A DNA stretch of 27,591 nt, taken from Methanobrevibacter_A sp964547125 (GTDB taxonomy: Archaea; Methanobacteriota; Methanobacteria; Methanobacteriales; Methanobacteriaceae). Positions 1 through 12,300 of the stretch are shown piece after piece. A program made the position numbers and the translations under genes. The notes under the pieces are model-generated. The model saw nothing but the letters and a program-made list of their open reading frames with translations, made no database searches and was not told where the DNA came from. The stretch's first letter is position 1; each line of letters begins with the position of its first letter. Location of the stretch: NCBI GenBank assembly GCA_964547125.1, contig CAZJLS010000017.1:1-27591 (forward strand), read 5' to 3'.

Positions 1-3000
1 ATTATAATAACTGTTACTGGTGAAGTTTACACATAAATCCACCTGAGAAACAACAAAAACACTAAGATTTGCAAAATTATTAGACATATTAGAATCATAG
101 TTAGTTGAGTTAACAAATACTCCTAGTGTTTTGTTTCCAGAACTATTGTAAAATCCATAAATGTATAATGTAGCATTATCCCCAACATTTAAAGTTCCAA
201 GAGTCCAAACATTACCACCAAATACACCATTTGTTGTCATATTACCTGAAATAATAAAACCATCAGGCAATGTGAAATTTACATTAGCACCATTTACATT
301 GTTAATACCATGATTAAACACAATTACTGTGTAATTTAGAGGCCCTGTAGCATTAACAATACCTGTAGAAGATAATATTTGTATTTCTAAATCAGAAGAT
401 AAGTTAAAACTTAAATTAAGTGTTGCATTATTATTTGTTAAATTATTATCCACATCGGCGCTTGAAACATTAAGCAAGTATACTTTTTCATCTGCAAAGG
501 TTAAAGTACGTGTTAATTTGAGTGTGACTGTTTCATCCTTGTTTAAGTTTCCAATACTCCAAACACCTGCAATATATGATCCTTTATTAATATAAGAAAT
601 AGTGCCAGGTAAACCTATATTAGCAATTACACCAGTAGCATTACCAGGACCAAGATTCTTAACCATAATTGTAAATGTTACATTATCCCCAACAAAAAGA
701 TTAGTAGAGTTAACAGTAACATTTATACCCAAATCAACAAGGTTAGAAATGTTTAATGTCACATTATCCACATTATTACTCAAATTAATATCATTTGTCA
801 TAGTATTTACTGATGCATTAAACGTGACCAATCCAATAGCATTTAAGGTTACTGTGATGTTTAATGTTTTATTAGTTCCATTTAGTAATGTTCCAACATC
901 CCATATTCCTTGTAGTGAGTCATACATATAAACATCACTATAATCTGTAGAGTATGGTAAATCCAGGAATACGGTTACATTTTCTGCTGTATCATTACCT
1001 TTATTATAAACTGTAACTGTAAATGTTACATTATCACCTGTAATTGGATTAGTATCATTAACATCTATTTTAACCTGTAAGTCTGTGAATCTTGTGATAT
1101 TGATTGTTATATTTGCATAGTTAGTGATATTGTTTAATTCTGTATTATCTGATGTGACATTTACTTGTATTATTGTATCGTTTAGTATGTTTCTTGTGAG
1201 TTTTAAAGTCGCATTATCATAAGAATTAAGTGATGGTATGAACCATTGAGTACCAGAAACAAAACCAGCACTATAAGTCATACCAGTTACACTTTCAAAT
1301 AATCTACTTGTATCAATTAACACATTATTTGCAACATTTGTTCCATTATTATACACCATTACAAATATTTCAACAGAATCAGATTTATTAACAAGTGTGG
1401 AATTAGAAATTATTGTTATTATTAAATCTACACCATTAACAACTGTTATTGTAGTGTTATCTTTATTATTGGTAGTGTTTCTGTCAAATATTATATCATC
1501 TAGTGTTGCTTCAACATTATAAGTAAATGTTCCATTGTTTGTAGTTGTTAAATTTAGGATTAGTGTTTCAGTTTCTCCAGAATCTAATGTTCCCACAGTC
1601 CAAGTATTATAAGCATATGTTCCTTTAGTTAATGAGTCCACTATTCCAAAGATATCATTTAATACTTGCACATTATAAGCTGTGCTTGGCCCATCATTGT
1701 AAACACTTATAATGAAACTTACATTATCCCCAACATTTATTGTATCATTACCGTTTAGTGTTATATTGACTTTTACATCGTAGTCTGCATATATTGTGAC
1801 ATTTAGGCTTTGGTTATTATTAGAATAGTTTCTATCATGTTCTTTACTTGTTGCATTTGCCCAGAATGTGTAGTTTCCAGGATTTTTCATATTGATTGTA
1901 AGTGTTAGTGTTTTATTTTCTCCACTAGTTAAGTTTCCAATATTCCACAATCCATTATTGGTGTCAAATATTCCACTACCATTGTAATTGGTAGTTTCAG
2001 GCAGGTTAGTGTGAACTAAGACATTTGTATAATTAAATGTTCCATTATTATATACTGTGATTGTGAAGTTTAAAAATCCATTATCAATAACACTACCATT
2101 AGACACTGTTAAATATGTTATTAAATCATTATAATCACTAACTATTACTGTTATATTATCCAAGTTATTTGTAGTGTTTAATTCTAGGATATTTCCTGTT
2201 ATATTCGCTGTGTAATTAAATATACCAGTATTTGTATGGTTTATTGTAATATTTAATGTTTCTATGATATTTGGTGTGAGATTAGTAATGGTCCATAATT
2301 TAAGACTTGGATTATATGAAGGAATTGATGTACTATAAACTGGTGAGTTTGGTAAATTATTATAGACAAACACAGTATCTACATTAATAAGTCCTTTATT
2401 CAATATACTTATAGTGTAAGTTACATTTTCATTAACTGTAGGATTAATATTATTGCATGTAATATTCACTTCTAAATCACTAACACCAATTGGAGAAATA
2501 CTAAGATTAGCAAAATTATTAGTCAAATTATAATCAAACCTATCACCATTTACACTTGCATTTACAGTTAAATTACCAATAACAATTGGCATTGCAGTGA
2601 AACTTAAAATTTTACTACTACCACCAGTTAAGTTTCCAACATACCAACTACTACCCGTAAAATTCAAATCACCACAAGTAAGATTAACTAAGCCAATAGG
2701 TATATTTATATCAATATTAACCCCTGTTGCATCAATTAAACTAGGATTTTCCACAACAACAGTAAATGTTATATTATTCCCCGTATAAGGAGTACTATTA
2801 TCAACACTAATCGTAATATTTAAATCCAAACCATTAACAGCACCAATAATAGAGGTATCGTTATTGTTTTCTAGGTTAAAGTCATAATCATCTCCTGTAA
2901 CATTTACCCAAAAACTAGTATTACCAGGAGTATTAACACGAGCAAACAAGAACAAACTAGTACTATTACGGAAACTCAAATCACCTATACTCCAAGTACA

Positions 3001-6000
3001 ATTACTAACATTATAAGACCCACTAGCACAGTAATAATGATCAAAACTTAAATTACCAGGCAAGGCAATATTTGCTGTTACATTATGAGCAGTACGCCAA
3101 TCCAAATTAGACACCGTCACCACATACACCACAATATCCCCTGCAATAGGATACTCATTACTTGCTTTTATCGTTATCATTAAATCACATGAGTATATAA
3201 CTTCTATTGGACCAATATACATCCAATTATTACTAATATTCGTATCTAATCCATTGATTGTTGCATTAAAGCCAACACTAAAATTACCACAAGATGAAGC
3301 ATTAACCAGTATAGAAAATGTATGTGAAGTATTTACTGGAATATCAGCACTTAAACTTCCACCATAAACTGTCCAACCCGCAGGTAATAAACCAAAAATA
3401 GTAGTATTAGTTGCATTACAAGGACCACAGTTATAAACTGTTACATTAAATTCCAAAATACTATCCAAAGCTGTGAAAGTAGTATTAACAGTAATATTCG
3501 TCATTATTAAATCAACCACTGGTAAAACTGTGATGTTTAATGTGAAATTATTATTATCAGTATTGTTGTCTATTCCATTGGCAGTTATATTTCCTGTAGT
3601 AGTCCATAATCCACAATCAGTACCATTAAATGTTATGGTAATGTTTTTATACTCGCCTACTGTTAGGTTTCCAACATTCCAAATACATGTTGTGTTGTTG
3701 TAGTTTCCTGTAGAATTAACAAAAGTCAATCCTGGAACATTAATTTTTACAGTAACATTTATCGCATCATCCAGACCACCATTACCCACAATAATCGTTA
3801 AGTTAGATAAATCATACCAATATATTGTGTTATTACTCCAGTATGCAGTGATATTTAAATCTGATAACCTTGTAGCAGTAATATTCAACTCATCATAATT
3901 ATTAGTAAGGTTAATATCAGGATATGTACCATTTACTGTAGCATTAGCAACACACTTACCTGTACTATTTAATTTAACCAGTAAATTCAATGTTACATTT
4001 TCCCCAGAACCTAAATTACCAATTAACCAATCCCCAGTAATATTATTATAAGTTCCTGTACTATTCTCACTTATTAATGTGAAAATACTTGGCACAATAA
4101 AGTTTGCAACTACTCCTGTTGCATTACTAGGACCATGATTCAAGACAGTAACATAGAAATTAATAGTTTCACCAAGGTCAATATCCACAACTTTAGACGC
4201 ATCCAACCTTACTTCTAAATCTACTACTTGTGAAACATTCACAGTACAACTTGCAGTATTATCAGTAATATTAGTATCTGCACCATAAGCAGACACATTT
4301 ACCGTGTTAATAAAACTAGTGCCTGGATTCCAAGACCTTACACGCAACTCAATAAAACGAGACTCACCCACACCCAAACTACTAATAGTCCAATTAACAG
4401 TACGAGTACTATTATCATAGACACCAGAAGCATTATTAATCAAATAAATTACCCCTTCAGGTAAAAAGTCAATAACTTTCACATCACTTGCAGCATATGG
4501 CCCTTTATTAGACACACTAATATAAAAGCTTACATAATCCCCATCATTTATACTTGTAGCATTTGCAGTTTTATTTATAGTTAAATCAAATGAAGGTACA
4601 ATCTCAAAAGTCAAGTTTACCCTGTTATTCCATGGTGCAGGATCTGCAACCTGACCTGTAACATTAGCCTGCAAAGTCACATTTCCCACAACTGTTGGCA
4701 TTACCCAAATCTCCATATTTGTTCTTTGACCATTACCTAATACTCCAATATTCCAAATACCTGTCAAATGATTATATGCTCCACTACTAGTATCTGAAAC
4801 CCAAGTCAAACCAGAAGGAATAATAAACTCAACATAAACATCATTATTATCTTCATATCCATAGTTCCACACAGACACATTAATTAAAAACAATGTATTA
4901 GATGAAGGAGTAGACGGTATGACGTCTAAGTATATTCGTAAGTCATCTGCAACAGGTACATGAATTACAACTTCATCGTGATTATTATCATAATTAGAAT
5001 CAATAGTACTGCTGTTTACTGTTGCATTATTCCAAATGTCTCCAATACCATCTACAGTTACATTAAAGCTTATGTTTTTAGATTCTCCAGGAGTTAAAGT
5101 ACCTACAAACCACTCACTACCATTGAAAACACTAGTAGAATTATCATAAACCAAGACACTAGGTAAATAATCATAGACTGTAACATTATACGCATTATAC
5201 GGTCCATTATTACGCACAGTAATAGTATAAGTTACATTATGTAATAAAAATGGTGTACTATTTGATACTGTTTTGCTTATGCTTAAATCTGCATACTCTG
5301 TAACCATTAATGTGACATTGTCATAGTTATCTGGCCAATAAGACTCATTATCAGATGAATTAGCACGACCAGTTACAGTATAAGTACCTAAACTTGTTGC
5401 ATTAAAAGTTAAAGTAATAAGCACGTGTTGATTTTTATTTAAGTTTCCTACTATCCAGTATCCTGTAAATGGTGTTAAATTATTAAAACTACCATAACCA
5501 GAAGCACCTAAATATTTCAATCCACTAAAGACTGTAAATACTGACACATTTGTAGCATTACTAGGACCTTTATTAATCAAAGAATAAGTAATCTGAACAG
5601 TATCTCCAGCAATTGTAACATTCTTATTAATAGTCATATTCAACTCCAAATCTACTTGAGCGGTAACATTGAAACTAACAGTATCATTATTGTTTGTAGT
5701 GTTTAAGTCTATTACGTGTCCTGTAATATTTAATGTTTGATTATACCATCCTGGACTATCTAAACGTAATGTCATGTTAATTTCTATTGTTTCATTAACA
5801 TGTAATACTCCTACATTCCATAGTCCTGTGCTACTTGTATAGTTTGGTATATAACCATCTAAATTCCAAGTATACAAGAATGTTAAACCAGAAGGAATAG
5901 GAATATAAACTAACACATCTGTAGCATTACTCGGACCACTATTATGAATAATAATTGTATAGTTTATTTCTTCTCCCACATAGTATGGTGGATCTGATAT

Positions 6001-6350
6001 GGTGATGTTGATGCTTAAGTCTGCAAGTGGCAGTACTTCTGCAGATGCATTAGACCAGTTACCATGCCAGAAATAATCATAAGGACTCGTGCTGTTAATT
6101 GTTATATTATTAACAAAAGTACCTTCACTTGTAGGTGTAGTGTTAACAATTATATTAATAGTAGAACCTGCATTTATTATTCCTGTCCAATAAACCATAC
6201 TCCCAATAATACTAGTACTACCAGAACTTGCATTTACAGTATTAGCTGTTAAGTTTTCAGGTAAAAAGTCGCTAATTGTTATAATAGGGGAGTCATGTGG
6301 ACCATAATTCACCAATGTAATATTATAAATTAAATCATCACCAAACCAAA
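1..6350 (-). repeat. Array of 18 tandem DUF11-like repeats of the adhesin, continuing past the window
   Basis: The W-x-(I/V)-G-x-L strand recurs near 205, 550, 895, 1232, 1600, 1940, 2290, 2635, 2985, 3380, 3670, 4020, 4385, 4745, 5105, 5455, 5815 and 6180. The mean spacing is about 351 bases (117 residues). Repeat borders show D-x-N-x-x-N-N followed by VT/AD-L-(E/S)-I. DUF11/CARDB-type repeats form Ig-like stalks. The copies are diverged in nucleotide sequence, so this is an old array rather than a recent slippage product. Confidence 0.85.
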
Positions 6351-9300
6351 TCGTATCATTAACTACTGTTTTATTAACATCTAATATAGTACTCCATTCC
6401 AATGTTATAGTTTGATAATCCACTGTTGCATTAACTTGATAAACTGGAATACTAGGATTATAAGTATAGTTCACACTGTTATTTCCAGTATAAGTTTTAT
6501 CATACCATGAGAGTGTAGGATCACGAGCTATAACAGTTAGGTTTCGATAAGGTAAACCAGAACGTAAAGGAGTTTTAACACCACTAGTACGATTATAAGA
6601 CAAGAATACCACATTAAGTTCTATACCTGTCATATTAGGATTGACTATCTCCCAGTCTAAGATAATGTAGGTTTCTGGTTTTAAACCCCAAATCAAATCA
6701 TCACTTATCATATCAGGTGTGTTATTTCCAAACCAATTATCATTTAAGTTCACATTACTGTTATCTGTGTATATTGCACTTCCAAGATTTGGTGCATTAG
6801 TAGCCCAATTATCCAAAAATACATTATTATTTACTATTGCTGTGGAGTTAATGATTCCTACTGCTCCTCCAAATATTTCATCAGATTCCACAGTATTATT
6901 TATAAAGGTATTGTTTATTATTCTGAGGTTACTTGCGCCTACTGCTCCTACTCCCCCTCCAAGTTTGGTTGCACTATTTTCATTAAAAATATTATCACAA
7001 ATTAAAGTGTTTGCCCCACTGGTGAATATTGCGCCACCATAATCACCAAACAAAGTATTATGTGTGAAATTAGACCTAAGTACCTGAACATTATCCGAGT
7101 GAATATTTAAAGCAGCACCTAAAGGAGAATAACCATTATAAAATTTTAACCCATCCAATACCACATTATTGGCACTTATATTAAATATTCGTGCCATATC
7201 AAATCCACCTAATGTGTAACCGTATGGATTGACTATTGTAATGTTTTTGTATAATCGTACTCCATTTATTAGGTCATAGGTTTCACCTGGCAATGGTGCA
7301 TCTTGTATTGGATCATATGCAAAGCTTCTTGGTAGTATTTGTGTAGTGTTTTCACTCCAACTGTCTACAATATCTTGTAATAAGCGGAAGTTTCCAAATA
7401 TCTCCGCCTCAAAAGTAACATTATCAGTATTATTATCTGGATATAAGTCTGTACTCCAACTTGTAATATTAACGCTAGTGGTTACATTAGCAAAGGTTGT
7501 TCCTGTTGGGAAGTCTAAACGCACAATTAATGTCATGTTTACTGTTTCATTAACATTTAACTCACCAATATCCCACACACCAGTTAAATTATTATAGATT
7601 CCTTTATCAGTTGTATGATTAAAGTATATGTATAAGTTGGAGAGGTTAAATACTACTACTGTTCCGTTAGCAGCTTCTATTCCATTGTTTCCAGCTTGAA
7701 TATGGAAAGTAATAAAATTACTTGCTTGAGGATCCATATCAATAGTAACCCACAAATCAGATAGTGGTGGTGTTTCAAAAGAGTAATTATCGAAGTTATT
7801 TGTTAAGTTATTATCTGTTATATTACTTGTTACATTCGCCCAATTATCTGTGCGACCAGATTTATTCAAATGAACAGTAATATTTAAAGTTTCATTACTA
7901 AATGGAGTTATATTATCAATAAACCAAATACCAGTTGTTTCATTATAATAACCCACTGTTGCAGATGAATTAAGATAAACAAGATTACTAGATAAATTAT
8001 CGAATACTGTTACATTAACCGCAGTTGATGGACCATTATTAAACACTGTAATCATATAAGTAATATTATCTTTAGTTTGAGGCATGATATTTTGGGTTAA
8101 ATTTTTATGAATCTCTAAATCAGCAATCTGATTAACAGTAACATTACTTATAAATGTGTTATTTGTGAAATTATGGTCATAATAATCTGTTACATTAATT
8201 ATACTTGTGTTCCATACTAAATATGGACCAGGGTCAGCTAATGTTGCATTTATTATTAATGTTACATTTTCTCCAACATTTAAATTTCCAATTTTCCAAA
8301 TACTAGTCATATTGTTATATGAACCATTATTACAAGTTATATTAATATTATTTAAACCTAATATTGGAAGGTTTATTAATGCACTAATATTTGTTGCATT
8401 CATTGGACCCATGTTTGTAACAATAACTATGTATGTGATATTTTCACCATCATTTATTGTGTTGTTACTTGGGATGATTTTTATTCCAATATCTGAAGAT
8501 CCTATCCACAATGTTTGATTATCTATTGTTGCATTAACTGTCCAATAATTCATATTTGCCAGATAGTTAAATACTGTCGTGACTGTGTTTGTGATGTTTG
8601 TATTATTCGGTATAACATTTCCTAATATCCATTCAAAATAAACTGTCCTTGTTGGTAATCCTTCAGTAATTGTGGTGTAGTTGTTTGATGTTGAATTGTA
8701 AACATTTGTTAAGTTAACTTCTAATGTGGTTGAGCCTCCAGTGTACAATATTGGATTTAGATTTGTGAAGTTCATTATAAAGTATGATGTTGGAGGTGAG
8801 TTTCCTGAAAATATTTTAGTGAAATTTGGGTTATTTGTACCCCACCAATTATTATTAAAATTACCATAGTTACTTGGGTTTACCCATATTGCAGATGGAC
8901 CATATCCTGCTTTATTATCATAAAATACATTATTTGTAACATTTAAACTAGTTGTTGGTACTCCTGAAGCGCCTAATCTCATAACTCCCCCTCTAGCACT
9001 TTCAGAAGACATAGTAGCAGTGTTATTTATAAAAGTTGAATATGAAATATTTATATTTAATACATTTGCAGTGAAAATTGCACCCCCATATACAGCAGTA
9101 TTATTATAAAATGTTGAATTATAAACAATGAATTTATTACATCCTGGAGCATAATCATCAGAATAATATATACATAATGCTGCACCTGATCCTTCACTAT
9201 AACTTCCTGAGGTAGCTTTATTATCATAAAAATTAGAATTAATAACATTAATTACATTTGAACTTGGAGAATATAAAACACCCCCATATCCATTAACACT

Positions 9301-12300
9301 ATTGTTGTAAAAATTACAATTGTTTAATGTTAGATTATCACCTCTAAAGAATATTGCTCCTCCGCCCATATTCTCATCAACTGAATAAAATCCATTAAAC
9401 ATATTTAAATCATTTAATACAATTGTACTTTCTGTACATCTAAATATCCTTGCTTGATTTTCCCCACTAATGTTATGATTATTACCATTAATTGTTATTG
9501 TTTTATTTAGTCTCATTCCTGTTTTTAACCATGCATCACCTATAGGATCATAAATAACATTGAATGGGACATTTAACACACCCCCAATAGGCGTAGCATC
9601 AATGAATGTTTGGAGATTTGTGTATGAACCCGTTGTTTTGTTTTGAATATTTAATGTTAAATTGTTGCAGAATCCTGGTTCTGAAAGTAGAAGATGCCCC
9701 CATGCATACGATTCATTAATTGTAATATTATTATCCACAAATGTGTCATTAAATGGTATTAACACAGTTATATTTATTTTTTTAGTTTGACCAGAACTTA
9801 AATTACCAACAAACCACAATCCAGAATTATTATCATAATATCCACTTCCTACAGAGTTGGAATATTGTAAAGGATATGGTAATGTAAAATTAATAACAAG
9901 TGCATCTAAACCTGGAGAATATGTTATATCTTTAGGTCCATTATTAGTCACATTGATTGTAAATACAAGATAATCTCCAATTGCAGGTGTTAAATTATTA
10001 ACTTTAATTTCACTTGTTAAATTAATAAGATATAATGTTAATTTCTGATTATCAATAGTTGCATTTAATTCAACATTAGAAGTGCTTGGAGAATAGTAAT
10101 AATATGCATTAGCTACTTCTGAAATATTAGAGGATGTTGGTGTTATACTTCCAGTATTCCAAGAGTATGTAAGATTACGTGTTGGTATAATACCTCCAGT
10201 TAAAGTACTATAATTGCCAGAAGTACTGTTATATGTTGTATTTAAAGTAGTTTTTAAAATTAAACTTCCACCATTTATAGAATCAATAAAATCATCCGTA
10301 GTGAAATTCATAACCACATATGTTTGGGGAGTAGTACCTGAAATTCTATTACTGAAATTTGGAGTGTTAGTGCCCCACCAATTATCATTAAGATTATATG
10401 ATGAAACTGATGGATTACACCAAAAATCATTAGTATTTAATGTTTTACCAATAAAAACATTATAATTAATTTTAGAATTTGTACCATATAATCCAATACG
10501 AATAGCATATCCTCCTTCGTCATCAGGATATACTAAAGTATTGTTAATAAAAATAGATTGCATAACTGTAGAATCATTAACATAATGTACATAAACTGCA
10601 CCTGCATAATATCCTGCAGAATTATTATAAAAATAAGAATTATTAACAATAAGTTTATTAGTAACGTACCCATCACCATAAATATTGTAACTTGAAACAG
10701 CTCCACCACCATACTTAGCATAATTATTAATAAAAATAGAATTATTAACAATTAAAGAATTAGGAGCATTTGCCCAAATTCCTCCACCAAAACCATCACC
10801 TTCTCTAGCACTATTATTAAAGAAATATGAATAATTAACAATTAAATTGGTATTTTGTCCTAAAACTTGAATTCCAGAACCTCCAGATGTTCCACTAGGA
10901 GAATAACCATTTATTATACTTATATTATTAAGCAATACTGTTCCATTTATAATTCTAAAAACACGTGCCTTACCATCACCACTTATATTAAAATTATTAC
11001 CTTCAAGAGTAATAGTTTTATTAATAATCATACCTGTTTTTAAACTTACATCATTAATTGGATCATATACAATATTAAATGGAACATTTAACACACCCCC
11101 TACGGGCGTAGCATCAATTAATGATTGAAGTTCAGTGTAAGACCCAATAGTTTTATTTTGAATATTAAGTGTTATATTACCCAAATCAACATTAGAATAT
11201 GTTAATGTTACCAGTTGACCATAATCTTTTGATAAGATTCCTGTAACATTCATACCTACATAAATAGGATTAAATGGTATACTTACAGTAATATTCATCT
11301 TTTTAGTTTGGCCAACAGTTAAATTACCAACAAACCATTGCCCAGTATTATTATCATAAATACCACTACCTGAAGAGTTATTATAAACTAAAGGATAAGG
11401 TAAATTAAATTTTAAAACTAAAGCTTCATATCCTGGATAAAAAGTAATGTTTTTAGGACCTTTATTTGTAACAGATAAAATAATGTTAAATTTACCACCA
11501 ATTTGAGGTTCAAAATTACTAGTAGTAATATTACCAGTAATATTAACTAAATTTATAGATAATGTTTGATTATCAATAGTAGCATTAATAGTTAAATCAT
11601 TAGTCCCTACAGGATAGTATAATGTGTTATTAATTTCATTTTTAATAGTATTTGTAGTGAAATCAAGGGTTCCCACATTAGATGAAAACTTAATTGTCCA
11701 CTCAGGTAAACCTCCAATTAGATTATCAAAAGTTTCACTAGTACTATTATAAACATTTTCCCACTTAACTTTAAGAGGAATACTACCAGAGCTAAATGGA
11801 TTTACAGTACCATTACTAGTAAAATTCATAATAACCCAATTTTCAGGAGTGATACCTGTAACTAACTTTGACCAATTAGGAGTATTACTACCCCACCAAT
11901 TATAATTAAATACAGCACCATTACCAGTATCTGGATTATTCCATAAATCATTTGCACCATTAATAGAAGTATTATTGCCAAAAATATTATTAGTAACTGT
12001 AACATTATACGACATATATCCTATTCTTAAACCAGCACCCTCCCACAAACAAGTATTAGAGTCAAAAATAGAATAAGTAATATTAACTTTACGTGAAGTA
12101 TAAGTCCAAATAGAACCCCCTGAACTAACAGTACTATTCCCATTCATAACAAATGAAGAATTAAAAATTGTTAAACCAGAAGAAAATGCATCATTATACA
12201 AACTACCTAAATACGCAAGAGCATTACCATAACCCCATTCATATGAATAAATTAAGGAATTATTATAAAAATTAGAATTAGTAATATTTAAATCGCCAAA

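Noticed and set aside
602..931. Short plus-strand open frames inside the adhesin region (also at 2597, 3473, 6719, 7346, 8207, 10214)
   Set aside because: They are antisense shadows of the adhesin frame: Pro/Val/Leu-rich, without ribosome sites, and repeating with the DUF11 period.
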